Made by a program: the position numbers and the translations under genes. A DNA stretch of 64,000 nt from Frondihabitans sp. 762G35 (GTDB lineage Bacteria > Actinomycetota > Actinomycetes > Actinomycetales > Microbacteriaceae): assembly GCF_002074055.1 (NCBI RefSeq), contig NZ_CP014619.1:2232001-2296000 (forward strand), read 5' to 3'. Under the pieces are notes generated by a model. The model worked only from the letters and a program-made list of their open reading frames with translations, was not told the DNA's origin and searched no databases. Below, piece after piece: positions 51,543-61,065 of the stretch (position 1 is the first letter of the stretch; each line of letters opens with the position of its first letter).

Positions 51543-53009
51543 GTGCACCTCGCTGCCTGGGTCGCCCCGGCACTCAGCATCACCGGCGTCGTCGTCGACA
51601 TCCTCATCCGGGTCTTCGCCGTCGTCTACGTGCCGATCAACCGGCGGCCCCAGACGGCGACCGCGTGGCTCCTGGCGATCTTCCTGATCCCCTACGCCGG
51701 CTTCATCCTGTTCCTCCTCTTCGGCAGCTACCACCTGCCGAAGCGGCGCCGGGAGAAGCAGGAGGAGATCAACCGCTACATCGTCGACACGACCGAGGGC
51801 ATGGACCGCGTCACGCGCGAACTCCACTGGCCCGCGTGGCTCGACAGCGCGGTGGCTCTCAACCGGAAGCTCGGGGCGATGCCCCTCGTGGGCGGCAACT
51901 CGGCCGACATCTTCGACGACTACGACGAGTCGCTGCGCGCGATGACCGAGGCCGTCGGCCAGGCGGAGCGCTGGGTGCACGCCGAGTTCTACATCACGAG
52001 CCTCGATGCGACGAGCGAGCCCTTCTTCCAGGCCCTCGAGGCCGCCAGGCGGCGAGGCGTGACCGTGCGCCTGCTGATGGACCACATCGCGAGCCGCGGC
52101 TACCCCGGCTATCGCAAGACCAAGAAGCGCCTCGACCGCATCGGCGTGCAGTGGGAGCTGATGCTCCCGATCCTGCCGCTCCGGGGCAAGTTCCAGCGGC
52201 CCGACCTCCGCAACCACCGCAAGCTCCTCGTCATCGACGGCGACGTCGCCTTCACGGGCTCGCAGAACATGATCGACCGGAGCTACGACCGGAGGCGGAA
52301 CCGCAGGAGGCACCTTGCCTGGAAAGACCTGATGGTCCGGTTCGAGGGCCCCATCGTCGCGGGCATCAACGCCCTCTTCGTGACCGACTGGTACAGCGAG
52401 ACCGACGAACTGCTGACGCGCGAGGCCGATCCCGTCTCGGCGCGCGACATCCCCGACATGCTCGACTGCCAGGTCGTGCCGAGCGGCCCGGGCTTCGACG
52501 GCGAGAACAACCTCCGGCTCTTCAACACGCTCGTCTACAGCGCGCAGGAGCGGATCATCATCACGAGCCCGTACTTCGTGCCCGACGAGTCGATGCTCTA
52601 CGCCATCACGACGGCGGCGCAGCGCGGCGTCGAGGTGCAGCTGTTCGCCTCGGAGATCGGCGACCAGGCGGTCGTGTACCACGCTCAGCGCTCCTACTAC
52701 GAGGCGCTCCTCCGGGCCGGGGTCCGGATCTTCCTCTACCGCTCCCCCACCGTCCTCCACGCGAAGCACATCACGATCGACCGCGACGTCGCCGTCATCG
52801 GCTCCAGCAACATGGACATGCGCTCGTTCAGCCTCAACCTCGAGATCTCGGTGATGATCCGGGGCCGCCGGTTCGTCAACAAGCTGCGCGAGGTCGAGCA
52901 GACCTACCGCGACGCGAGCACCGAGATCCTGCTCGACGACTGGCTCGGGCGCCCGTTCCGCTCCCAGGTGCTCGACAACGTGGCGCGGCTCACCTCGGCG
53001 CTGCAGTAG
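51543..53009 (+). CDS. cls: Cardiolipin synthase (phospholipase D superfamily)
   Basis: 488 residues from a GTG at 51543. Two N-terminal membrane helices (about 10-30 and 38-60) precede two phospholipase D domains with HKD motifs: NHRKLLVIDGDVAFTGSQN and HAKHITIDRDVAVIGSSN. It condenses two phosphatidylglycerols to cardiolipin at the membrane. The short gap to yajQ implies one transcript. The 3' end overlaps the convergent gene by 20 bases. Confidence 0.95.
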   Translation: MHLAAWVAPALSITGVVVDILIRVFAVVYVPINRRPQTATAWLLAIFLIPYAGFILFLLFGSYHLPKRRREKQEEINRYIVDTTEGMDRVTRELHWPAWLDSAVALNRKLGAMPLVGGNSADIFDDYDESLRAMTEAVGQAERWVHAEFYITSLDATSEPFFQALEAARRRGVTVRLLMDHIASRGYPGYRKTKKRLDRIGVQWELMLPILPLRGKFQRPDLRNHRKLLVIDGDVAFTGSQNMIDRSYDRRRNRRRHLAWKDLMVRFEGPIVAGINALFVTDWYSETDELLTREADPVSARDIPDMLDCQVVPSGPGFDGENNLRLFNTLVYSAQERIIITSPYFVPDESMLYAITTAAQRGVEVQLFASEIGDQAVVYHAQRSYYEALLRAGVRIFLYRSPTVLHAKHITIDRDVAVIGSSNMDMRSFSLNLEISVMIRGRRFVNKLREVEQTYRDASTEILLDDWLGRPFRSQVLDNVARLTSALQ

Positions 53010-54099
53010 ATCGAGGCCCCGACCCGACGTTCGCCACCCGGGCGACCAGCGACTCCAGCGGGCCCCGGCGGGCTCCCCAGAGCCCGGCGAAGAGGAGGGC
53101 GCCGAGCGCGAAGAGGGCGAGCGTCAGGAGCCGGCCCGCCGTGTCGAGCGAGTCGAGCACCCCGCTGTGCTGGAGCCCGGCCAGGATCACCACGTGCACC
53201 GTGTAGATCGTCAGCGGCATGGCTCCCAGGCGCGCGACCACGGCCACAGCGCGTCCCGCTCGCGGCGCCACGAGCAGGCAGACGGCGATGACGCCGAGGG
53301 CGACGCCGAGCGACCCGACGACGTCCACGAGCGTCGACGAGTGCGGCTCGGACGCGAAGACCAGGTCGCGAAGGCGGACCTCGCCGTAGTCGCCGTAGAG
53401 CGCTCCCCCGGGCGTCACGACCTCGCCGACGCCGTAGGCGACGACCGCCAGACCGGCCCCGATGCTCCCGACCAGGGCGATCCTCGGCGGGCTCGACGGG
53501 AGCGACCGCCCGATCGCCAGCCCGACGAGGACGTAGACGATCCAGGTGACGACGGGATAGACCAGCAGGAACTGCTGCGTGAAAGGCCCCGGGGAGGGCA
53601 GGGCGATCTCGAACGCGAGCAGGGCGGGGATCGACAGCAGCGCCGCGATCCCCGCGACGACGAGCAGCGCCGACCGCGACCAGCGCAGCACCGGAAGCAG
53701 GAGCACGAACAGCAACCCGTAGGTCGGCAGGATCACGGAGACCGGCGGCTCCAGCAGGACGAGCAGCGTGCCGATCGCGAAGACGATGCCGCCCCGGACG
53801 GCGATCCTGCGCCTCGCGGTCGCCAGAGCGTGCCCGGCGAACGGGCGGGAACCTCCGCTGAGCAGGGCCAGCGAGACGCCGGCCACGACGGCGAACAGCA
53901 CCGACGACCGCCCGCTCGAGATCGACCACCATGTCGACGGGTCGGCCCAGTCGACGGGCCGGGTGACGTCGACGAGGTGGGCGGCGAACATGCCGAGCAG
54001 GGCGATCGCCCGGGCGAGGTCGATGCCCACGATCCGGTCGGACCGCACCGCAGGAGCCACGGGTCCGAGGTCGGTCGGAGCGGGCGCGTCTTGCGTCAT
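52990..54099 (-). CDS. Heparan-alpha-glucosaminide N-acetyltransferase-like / DUF418-type membrane protein
   Basis: 369 residues with about ten membrane segments. The N-terminus RIVGIDLARAIALLGMFAAHL is the signature of the acyltransferase-like DUF1624/DUF418 group, with a C-terminal IYTVHVVILAG block. Such proteins are predicted to acylate surface sugars, but few bacterial members are characterised. TAGCAT lies 6 bases before the ATG. Convergent overlap with cls. Confidence 0.8.
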   Translation of the reverse strand: MTQDAPAPTDLGPVAPAVRSDRIVGIDLARAIALLGMFAAHLVDVTRPVDWADPSTWWSISSGRSSVLFAVVAGVSLALLSGGSRPFAGHALATARRRIAVRGGIVFAIGTLLVLLEPPVSVILPTYGLLFVLLLPVLRWSRSALLVVAGIAALLSIPALLAFEIALPSPGPFTQQFLLVYPVVTWIVYVLVGLAIGRSLPSSPPRIALVGSIGAGLAVVAYGVGEVVTPGGALYGDYGEVRLRDLVFASEPHSSTLVDVVGSLGVALGVIAVCLLVAPRAGRAVAVVARLGAMPLTIYTVHVVILAGLQHSGVLDSLDTAGRLLTLALFALGALLFAGLWGARRGPLESLVARVANVGSGPRSTAAPR

Positions 54100-54133
54100 C
54101 CCACGATGCTACGGATCGACCCTGGACCGATCG

Positions 54134-55489
54134 TCAGGAGTCGCGGGAGACGCTGACCATCTCGTCGCGCGGCACGACCTTGATGCGCGCGCGACCTTCG
54201 GGCTGACCGAGCGCCATCTCGTGCTGGTCGAGGCGGTGCCAGCCGTCGAGGTCGGTGTACTCGACGCCGCGGGACTCGAGGAGAGCGTCGACCGAGGCCT
54301 CGTCGGGCGACTCCGGCGACCACCAGTGCGACTGGTCGTTCAGGAGGTGCTTGACGGTCTCCATCGCGTCGGACTTCGTGTGGCCGATGAGACCGACCGG
54401 TCCGCGCTTGATCCACCCCGTGGCGTAGACGCCGGGCACGAGCTGGTCGTCGTCGTCCATGACCTGACCCTCGTGGTTCGGGATCACGCCGCGCTTGGCG
54501 TCGAAGGGGATGCCGTCGAGGGGCGAGCCGAAGTAGCCGACGGCGCGGTAGAGGGCCTGGATCGCGACCTCGCGGATCTCGCCGGTGCCAACGACGCCGC
54601 CCTCCCCGTCGGGACGAGTGCGCTCGTACCGGAAGGCCGACACGTGACCGTTCTCGTCGCCGACGACCTCGACCGGGTTCGCGAAGAAGTGGAGGTGGAG
54701 TCTCCGGGAGGCCGTCCCGACCTCGCGCTGGCGCCACTGGTTCAGGACCTTGTCGATGACGAAGACCTGCTTGTTGGTGGCGATCGCGTTCTTGGAGGCG
54801 TCGTCGTAGTCGAAGTCCTCGTCGTGGACGATCATATCGACGTCGTTCATCTCGCCGAGCTCGCGGAGCTCCAGCGGGGTGAACTTCACCTGGGCGGGGC
54901 CCCGGCGACCGAAGACGTGCACGTCGGTGACGGGGGACGCCTTGAGCCCCTCGTAGACATTGGCCGGGATCTCGGTCGGCAGGAGGTCGTCGGCGTGCTT
55001 CGCGAGGATGCGCGAGACGTCGAGGGCCACGTTCCCGACGCCGATGACGGCGACGGACGCGGCCTCGAGCGGCCAGGTGCGGGACACGTCGGGGTGACCG
55101 TCGAACCAGGAGACGAAGTCGGCGGCGCCGTAGCTGCCCTCGAGGTCGATGCCGGGGATGTCGAGGTCGGCGTCGCGGATGGCGCCGGTCGAGAAGATGA
55201 CGGCGTTGTAGTGCTTCTTGAGGTCGTCGAGGGTGATGTCGACGCCGTAGCGGACGTTGCCGAAGATCCGGATGTCTCCGCGGTCGAGCACGTCGCGGAG
55301 GGCCGTGACGATGCCCTTGATGCGGGGATGATCGGGAGCGACTCCGTAGCGGACGAGGCCGTACGGCGCCGGGAGCTGCTCGAAGAGGTCGATCGAGACG
55401 CCGAACTGGCGCTCGGCCTTCAGGATGATGTCGGCGGCGTAGATTCCGGCGGGGCCGGCTCCGACGATGGCCAGGCGCAACGTGGTCAC
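54134..55489 (-). CDS. fprA: FprA-like ferredoxin/flavodoxin-NADP+ reductase
   Basis: 451 residues. FAD-binding AIVGAGPAGIYAADIIL at the N-terminus, PYGLVRYGVAPDHP (typical of the adrenodoxin reductase family), NADP motif IGVGNVALDVSRIL and the C-terminal ATGWIKRGPVGLIGHTKSDAMET. It transfers electrons from NADPH to ferredoxin in the cytoplasm. Start is a GTG at 55489. It follows the polyprenyl synthase by 104 bases. Confidence 0.94.
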   Translation of the reverse strand: MTTLRLAIVGAGPAGIYAADIILKAERQFGVSIDLFEQLPAPYGLVRYGVAPDHPRIKGIVTALRDVLDRGDIRIFGNVRYGVDITLDDLKKHYNAVIFSTGAIRDADLDIPGIDLEGSYGAADFVSWFDGHPDVSRTWPLEAASVAVIGVGNVALDVSRILAKHADDLLPTEIPANVYEGLKASPVTDVHVFGRRGPAQVKFTPLELRELGEMNDVDMIVHDEDFDYDDASKNAIATNKQVFVIDKVLNQWRQREVGTASRRLHLHFFANPVEVVGDENGHVSAFRYERTRPDGEGGVVGTGEIREVAIQALYRAVGYFGSPLDGIPFDAKRGVIPNHEGQVMDDDDQLVPGVYATGWIKRGPVGLIGHTKSDAMETVKHLLNDQSHWWSPESPDEASVDALLESRGVEYTDLDGWHRLDQHEMALGQPEGRARIKVVPRDEMVSVSRDS

Positions 55490-55593
55490 GGGTGGTTCAC
55501 TCTCCTGCGGTGGTTCTGCGGATCGGGGTGTCGGTCGCGGGCGCGGATCGGCCGCGCGACCAGGAACGGTCTGGTGGGGTTCGGAGCCGACGG

Positions 55594-56673
55594 TCAGGCG
55601 GAGCGCTCGACGACGCGGTCGGCGAAACGCGTCAGCGCCTTCTTGACCGGCCCGGCGGGCAGCGGATCGAGCGCCTCGACGGCGGCCGACGCCCAGCGGC
55701 GGGCCTCCGCGTGCGTCCTGGCCGTGACCTCGTGCTCGCGCAGCTGCCGCACGGTGTCGGCGAGGTCGGCCTCGCTGACCTGGCCGCCCTTGACCGTGGC
55801 GCGCACGTTGGCCTCGATCTCGGAGAGCAGGGCCGCGGAGTCGACGTCGGTCTGGGCATCCTGCCGCAGGTAGAGCAGCGGGAGGGTCTCGACGCCGGCG
55901 AGCAGGTCGGTGCCCGCGCGCTTGCCGGTCTCCTCGGTCTGGGGCGACAGGTCGATGACGTCGTCGACGAGTTGGAACGCGACGCCGATCTTCTCGCCGA
56001 AGGACGCGACCGGGCCGATCAGCTCGCGCGGACCGCCGGAGAACATCACGCCGACCTTCGCGGCCATCGAGATGAGCGACCCCGTCTTGTCGGAGAGCAC
56101 GCCGATGTAGTGGTCGATCGGGTCGTCGCCCTCGCGCGGCCCGATGGTCTCGTGCAGCTGACCGAGGCAGAGGCGCTCGAACGTCTGAGCCTGAAGCCTT
56201 ATCGCTTCTTCACCGAGGTCGGCCACGATCGTGGACGCGCGGGCGAAGAGGAGGTCGCCGGTGAGGATGGCGACGTTGTTGCCCCACTTGGCCTGGGCGC
56301 TGGGGACGCCGCGGCGCATGGTCGCCTCGTCCATGACGTCGTCGTGATAGAGCGACGCGAGGTGGGTGATCTCGACCGCCTGGGCGGCGGACACGACCGC
56401 GTCGGTGCCGCCCTCGCCGAGCTGGGCGGTGAGGAGGGTCAGGGTCGGCCGGATGCGCTTGCCTCCGGCCGCGAGGAGGTAGCGGCTCGTGACGTCGGCC
56501 AGATCGTCGCCGAACGCCATCTCGACGAGCAGACCCTCCTCGACGCGTTCGAGCCCTTCGTCGATGGCCGCGACGAAGCGGCGCTCGGACGCCGACGAGA
56601 ACAGCTTCTCGGCCAGGCCCAGCGACGAGCTGAGGCTGTTGCCTCGTCGTGCCGGAGGAGCACTGGGGTTCAC
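55594..56673 (-). CDS. Polyprenyl diphosphate synthase (menaquinone side chain)
   Basis: 359 residues, trans-prenyltransferase fold. The two Asp-rich motifs are in LYHDDVMDEA and QLVDDVIDLS; the SQYLLAAGGKRIRP-type region is present as SRYLLAAGGKRIRPTL. It makes a long all-trans prenyl diphosphate from IPP and an allylic starter. With menG 28 bases upstream it should provide the menaquinone tail. Confidence 0.94.
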   Translation of the reverse strand: MNPSAPPARRGNSLSSSLGLAEKLFSSASERRFVAAIDEGLERVEEGLLVEMAFGDDLADVTSRYLLAAGGKRIRPTLTLLTAQLGEGGTDAVVSAAQAVEITHLASLYHDDVMDEATMRRGVPSAQAKWGNNVAILTGDLLFARASTIVADLGEEAIRLQAQTFERLCLGQLHETIGPREGDDPIDHYIGVLSDKTGSLISMAAKVGVMFSGGPRELIGPVASFGEKIGVAFQLVDDVIDLSPQTEETGKRAGTDLLAGVETLPLLYLRQDAQTDVDSAALLSEIEANVRATVKGGQVSEADLADTVRQLREHEVTARTHAEARRWASAAVEALDPLPAGPVKKALTRFADRVVERSA

Positions 56674-56701
56674 AGGTTCACCTTCGGATCGGTCGGTCGG
56701 G

Positions 56702-57433
56702 TCAGGCGCCGGCGGCCGACGAGGGGCGCCGCGACGAGGTCGCGGGCTTCCGCCCGCGGTGGAGGGCGACGATACCCGCCGTCAGGTTGCGGTAGGCCAC
56801 TCGAGAGAAGCCGGCTCCGCGGAGCCACTGGCTGAGGACCTGCTGCTCCGGCCACTTCTCGATCGACTCGGCGAGATAGGTGTAGGCGGGAGAGTTGCTG
56901 GAGGTGACGCGGGCCACGGCGGGGAGCACGTAGTGCAGGTAGGCCTGGTAGCTCGCGCGGAGGACGGTCAGCGGCGGGGTCGAGAACTCGCAGATGACGA
57001 GGCGACCGCCGGGCTTGAGCACGCGGTACATCTCGTCGAGCGCGACCTTCGGCCGGTTCACGTTGCGGAGACCGAACGAGATCGTGACGGCGTCGAACTC
57101 CTCGTCGCCGAACGGGAGCTTCTCGGCGTCTCCGACGATGAACTCGATGGCGGGCTGGCGCTTGCGGCCGACGGCGACCATTCCCGCGGAGAAGTCGAGG
57201 GCCGTGACCTCGGCGCCGCCCTTGGCGATGGCGGCGGAACTGGTGCCCGTGCCGGCGGCGATGTCGAGGACGCGTTCGCCCGGCTTCGCGTCGATCGCCT
57301 TCACGGTCGCGAGGCGCCACAGCACCGCGTTCCCGGCGGAGAGGATGTCGTTGGTCACGTCGTAGTGCGCGGCCACCCCATCGAACATCGAGGCAACCTC
57401 GTCGGGTTGCTTGTTCATATCGGCCTTGGTCAC
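56702..57433 (-). CDS. menG: Demethylmenaquinone methyltransferase
   Basis: 243 residues of the UbiE/MenG family: VASMFDGVAAHYDVTND at the start, SAM motif LDIAAGTGTSSAAIA, and FGLRNVNRPKVALDEMYRVLKPGG. It methylates demethylmenaquinone. GTG start at 57433 with TAAGAT 6 bases upstream, so probably leaderless. Divergent from menF, which places two menaquinone operons back to back. Confidence 0.95.
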   Translation of the reverse strand: MTKADMNKQPDEVASMFDGVAAHYDVTNDILSAGNAVLWRLATVKAIDAKPGERVLDIAAGTGTSSAAIAKGGAEVTALDFSAGMVAVGRKRQPAIEFIVGDAEKLPFGDEEFDAVTISFGLRNVNRPKVALDEMYRVLKPGGRLVICEFSTPPLTVLRASYQAYLHYVLPAVARVTSSNSPAYTYLAESIEKWPEQQVLSQWLRGAGFSRVAYRNLTAGIVALHRGRKPATSSRRPSSAAGA

Positions 57434-57567
57434 TCGGTGATCTTATCGGGACGGCCTGCACCCGGCCCGTGTGCGGCTCCTGCTCGCAGGATGCCCAGGC
57501 GAACGCTCAGGCGAAGCGGACCGTTCGCACCCGGGGCACCCGCATCCCGCGTGGCTACGATGAAATG

Positions 57568-58818
57568 GTGAACGACTCGGATCCCTCCGTGGCTGCCGCA
57601 CCCCTCGTGGTCAAGACGACGCGGGTCGACGACATCGCCCCCTTCCTGACGCTGATCGATCCGAAACGCCCCCTCCTCTTCGTCCGTCGCGGCGACGGCA
57701 TCGCGGGGATCGGGACGGCCGCGCGGCTCACGTTCCGCGGGCCGACGAGGATGAGCGACGCCGCCAGCGCCTGGAGGGAACTGGCCGCGGAGGCGCAGGT
57801 CGACGACGAGGTCCGTCTCGCGGGGAGCGGGCTGGTCGCGTTCGGCTCGTTCGCTTTCGCCGACGACTCGGACGACGAGAGCGTGCTGATCGTGCCGCGG
57901 CTCGTCCTCGGGCGGCGCGACGGGGTCCACTGGATCACGCGAATCGGCGGCGTCGACACGCTCGCGACCGAGAGCGCGGAGCCCACGCCGCTCGGTCGAC
58001 CGTTCTCGGTCCGCTTCGGTACGGGCACGTTCGGCGAGGCGGAGTTCGGCGCGGCCGTCTCGCACGCCGTCGAGGCGATCGAGCGGGGCGAGGTCAGCAA
58101 GGTCGTGCTCGCTCGGTCGCTCGAGGGCGACCTCCCCGAGGGCGCCGACCTGCGCGTGCTCGCAGCCGACCTCGCCATGGGCTACCCCGACACCTTCACC
58201 TTCGCCGTCGACGGCCTGATCGGGTCGAGCCCGGAGACGCTGATCAGCAGTTCGAAGGGCCGGATCACCGCGCGGGTCCTCGCCGGGAGCACCGCCCGGG
58301 GCGTCGACGCGGCGAGCGACGCCGCGGCGGCCCTGGCGCTGGCCACCTCCCCCAAGGACCTGGACGAGCATGCCTTCGCGCTCCGCAGCCTCCTGCTCTC
58401 GCTCGACGCGCACGCGACCGACGTGACGACGGCGGAGACGCCGTTCACCCTCCGGCTGCCGAACGTCTGGCACCTCGCGACCGACGTCGCCGGGCGCCTC
58501 ACCGACGGGGCGTCGTCGCTCGACCTCATCGACTCGGTGCACCCGACGGCGGCCGTCGCCGGCACGCCCACCGTCGACGCCCTCCGCGCGATCGCCTCCC
58601 TCGAACCCTTCGACCGCGGCCGCTACGCGGGCCCTGTGGGCTGGCTCGGGGCCGACGGCGACGGCGAGTGGGCCATCGCGCTGCGGTGCGCGCAGGTCTC
58701 GCCCGACGGCAGGATCCGCGCCTTCGCCGGGGCGGGCATCGTGCGCGAGTCCGACCCCGCGCACGAGATCGCGGAGACGACGATGAAGTTCCGCCCGATC
58801 GTGGACGCGCTCGCCTGA
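57568..58818 (+). CDS. menF: Isochorismate synthase
   Basis: 416 residues of the chorismate-binding family. SKVVLARSLEG, the SSPETLI region, ARVLAGSTARG, then HPTAAVAGTP and the C-terminal AGAGIVRESDPAHEIAETTMKF are conserved. It converts chorismate to isochorismate, the first committed step to menaquinone. TACGAT (57556-57561) is 6 bases before GTG 57568 and only 3 before ATG 57565, so the GTG is preferred if the mRNA is leaderless. Confidence 0.93.
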   Translation: MNDSDPSVAAAPLVVKTTRVDDIAPFLTLIDPKRPLLFVRRGDGIAGIGTAARLTFRGPTRMSDAASAWRELAAEAQVDDEVRLAGSGLVAFGSFAFADDSDDESVLIVPRLVLGRRDGVHWITRIGGVDTLATESAEPTPLGRPFSVRFGTGTFGEAEFGAAVSHAVEAIERGEVSKVVLARSLEGDLPEGADLRVLAADLAMGYPDTFTFAVDGLIGSSPETLISSSKGRITARVLAGSTARGVDAASDAAAALALATSPKDLDEHAFALRSLLLSLDAHATDVTTAETPFTLRLPNVWHLATDVAGRLTDGASSLDLIDSVHPTAAVAGTPTVDALRAIASLEPFDRGRYAGPVGWLGADGDGEWAIALRCAQVSPDGRIRAFAGAGIVRESDPAHEIAETTMKFRPIVDALA

Positions 58819-58902
58819 CGCCCCTGCGCGGTTCCGTCGTGCTCCGCGGCCGGACCGCGATCGCCGGGTGCGCGGTGCGCATCCTGCTGCGACACTGAGC
58901 CC

Positions 58903-59673
58903 ATGAACGACATGTTCGCGAGCGCGACGGCGTACGACCGATTCATGGGGCGCTACTCGCGGCCTCTGGGGCGGCGATTCGTCGACGCCCTCGGAGTGCG
59001 ACCGGGGTGGACCGTCCTCGACGTCGGCTGCGGGCCGGGCGCCCTCACGGAGGCGTTGGTCGACGTCGTCGGTGCCGCGTCGATCAGCGCCGTCGACCCC
59101 TCGCCGGCGTTCGTCGAGGCCTGTCGAGAGCGCTTCCCCGGGGTGAACGTCGGCGCCGCCTCGGCTGAAGCCCTCCCCTTCCCCGAGGAGACCTTCGACC
59201 TGACGGCAGCCCAGCTCGTCGTCCACTTCATGCCGGATCCGACGGCCGGGATCCGGGAGATGAGCCGCGTGACGAAGCGGGGCGGCGTCGTGGCGGCCGA
59301 CGTCTGGGACTTCGCCGGCGGTCGCGGCCCCCTCGGTGTCTTCGACGAGGCGGCCCGAGGCATCGACCCGCCCGCCCCCTCCGAACGCGACCTCCCCGGC
59401 GCCTCCGCGGGAGACCTCGAGCGTGTTTTCGCCGCTGCCGGCCTGGCGGCGATCACCTCCACCGAGCTGACCGTGTCCGTCGACTTCGCGTCGTTCGACG
59501 AGTGGTGGACGCCGTTCACCGAGGGCGTCGGGCCAGCAGGAGCCTGGGTCTCCTCGCTCGACGTCTCCTCGCGCGATCGACTCCGCGGCCGAGCCCACGA
59601 GCGCCTCGGCGACCGGCCCTTCACAGTCGAGGCGACGGCATTCGCGGTCTCCGGAACGGTCGACGCGGCCTAG
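58903..59673 (+). CDS. Class I SAM-dependent methyltransferase (UbiE/ArsM-like)
   Basis: 256 residues. Motif I VLDVGCGPGALTEAL, post-I VDPSP, and AEALPFPEETFDLTAAQLVVHF. GACACT 6 bases before the ATG fits a leaderless start. Substrate unknown: it lies after menF but is not a recognised menaquinone enzyme. Followed by a GC-rich hairpin. Confidence 0.85.
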   Translation: MNDMFASATAYDRFMGRYSRPLGRRFVDALGVRPGWTVLDVGCGPGALTEALVDVVGAASISAVDPSPAFVEACRERFPGVNVGAASAEALPFPEETFDLTAAQLVVHFMPDPTAGIREMSRVTKRGGVVAADVWDFAGGRGPLGVFDEAARGIDPPAPSERDLPGASAGDLERVFAAAGLAAITSTELTVSVDFASFDEWWTPFTEGVGPAGAWVSSLDVSSRDRLRGRAHERLGDRPFTVEATAFAVSGTVDAA

Positions 59674-59692
59674 GCGCCGGCACGGCTCCGGC

Positions 59693-59720
59693 GAGCGCGG
59701 CGGCACCGCCGCCCGCGCTC
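59693..59720. terminator. GC-rich hairpin between convergent genes
   Basis: GAGCGCG-GCGGC pairs with GCCGC-CCGCGCTC with one bulge, spanning the stop of the minus-strand gene. No T-run. Confidence 0.4.
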
Positions 59721-60102
59721 AGCCGACCCGGCTGTCTTGCGCCTCGCGCCAGATGGCCTCGGCCCGCGAGCGATCGAGGCGCATGCCGCGGTGCATCAGG
59801 TCGTGGACGACGTCGCCCTTCGTCACCCCGCACCACGCCGGGCTCCGGCAGGTGCAACGCTCCTCGTCACCGGCGACGTACTCGTCGACGGGCTGACGCT
59901 GGAGGCCCGGGTGCGGAGCCGGCTTCGGCGCCTCGAGGGCGACGATGACCGGTGGCTCGGAGACGGCCTCGGCCGCGGCCGCCAGGGCGACGCGACGGAG
60001 GAACAGCACGTTCTCCTTCACCTGCCGGGCGATCGGGGTGCGCGAGGCAGCCACCACGGCGCGGGCGGAGATCCTGGCGGCGGTGTCGAGTCGTTCTCCC
60101 AC
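59719..60102 (-). CDS. Uncharacterised Cys-containing protein
   Basis: 127 residues from a GTG at 60102 with GAGAGGA upstream; a longer frame to 60156 starts ahead of the likely promoter (TATTCT, 60137-60132) and is rejected. The N-terminal half is a basic/Ala-rich helix (RQVKENVLFLRRVALAAAAEA). The C-terminal half has a compact Cys cluster (ERCTCRSPAWCGVTKGD), which could bind a metal, and ends DLMHRGMRLDRSRAEAIW. Not recognised. Confidence 0.65.
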   Translation of the reverse strand: MGERLDTAARISARAVVAASRTPIARQVKENVLFLRRVALAAAAEAVSEPPVIVALEAPKPAPHPGLQRQPVDEYVAGDEERCTCRSPAWCGVTKGDVVHDLMHRGMRLDRSRAEAIWREAQDSRVG

Positions 60103-60204
60103 GGGCGGTCCTCTCGGGTCGGTCCTCCCAAGAATACGGACGCAGGAGCTGAGCACCAGCCCCGCCCGGGTGCGAAACCCGAGCGGGGCCGGTGTCGACT
60201 CCCG

Positions 60205-61065
60205 TCAGCAGAACTCGCCGGACCTGCCCTTCGTGTAGGTGACGTCGATCTCGCCGACGTGGCCGTGATCATCGAGGATGAAGCTCAACCACCGTCCCTG
60301 ACCGTCCTGGATCCCGAACGTCTCGCCGAACGTGCTCGTCGCGGGAGTCGCCGAGGAGGTGCTCAGGCTCTCGATGTCGGGATACGTCGCGAGGAGTTCG
60401 GCTCGGGTCGATCCCAGACCGATGCCGGACGGCGTGCGCGGCGTACTGCTGGACGGTTCCGTCCCGACCTCGCCGATCTGGATGGAGTCGATCGTGTCGT
60501 TCCTCACGGCCTCGGTGGACAGATTCGGGTCGGCCGATGAACGAGGCGTGTAGAAGTTGACGGGGCAGACGTAGCCGGGCGCCGTGACGGTGTAGGAGCC
60601 CGTCGTCTTCGCCGCCTCCAGCGTCTGCTTACCGCCCAGTGTGAGCGGCCCGATTCCGGCCGTGGTGATCAGCCAGGACGACGGATCCCCCACGCCGGCG
60701 GTCGGATCCGCCGGGACCGCGGAGGGGCTCGGCGAACCGGCCGGAGCCACGGTCCCCGGATCTCCGGAGGGAGTCGTCGCCGAGCCGCCCGGCTGAGGCT
60801 CCGTCTGCCCGGGGCCGGTCGTGGCGGACGGCGCGATGGCGGTCCCCCCGCCGGGCGCCGTGGACTGGTGCGCGGCGAGCGCGATCCCCGCGCCACCCAG
60901 GACCACCGCGGCGGCGACGGAGAGGGATGCGAACCGGACCACGCGGCTCCTGCGCGCCCCTGCCGCGGCGGCCGAGGAGGCGTCGATCGAGTCGAGGACC
61001 ATGTCGCGGATCGCCGCGCGGCGGACGGGATCGGTGGGGGACGACGAGGACGGGGTCGAGATCAT
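60205..61065 (-). CDS. Membrane-anchored protein coupled to the sigma factor gene (possible anti-sigma or sigma-output protein)
   Basis: 286 residues. A cytoplasmic N-terminus (1-45, RRAAIRDMVLDSIDA), one membrane helix (about 46-66), a Gly/Pro/Ser/Thr-rich linker (67-125), then an extracytoplasmic domain with two Cys (VCPVNF and the terminal EFC). ATG overlaps the sigma factor stop (ATGA). Position and topology fit an anti-sigma factor, but no zinc-binding HxxxCxxC motif is present in the N-terminus, so this is inference. Confidence 0.75.
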   Translation of the reverse strand: MISTPSSSSPTDPVRRAAIRDMVLDSIDASSAAAAGARRSRVVRFASLSVAAAVVLGGAGIALAAHQSTAPGGGTAIAPSATTGPGQTEPQPGGSATTPSGDPGTVAPAGSPSPSAVPADPTAGVGDPSSWLITTAGIGPLTLGGKQTLEAAKTTGSYTVTAPGYVCPVNFYTPRSSADPNLSTEAVRNDTIDSIQIGEVGTEPSSSTPRTPSGIGLGSTRAELLATYPDIESLSTSSATPATSTFGETFGIQDGQGRWLSFILDDHGHVGEIDVTYTKGRSGEFC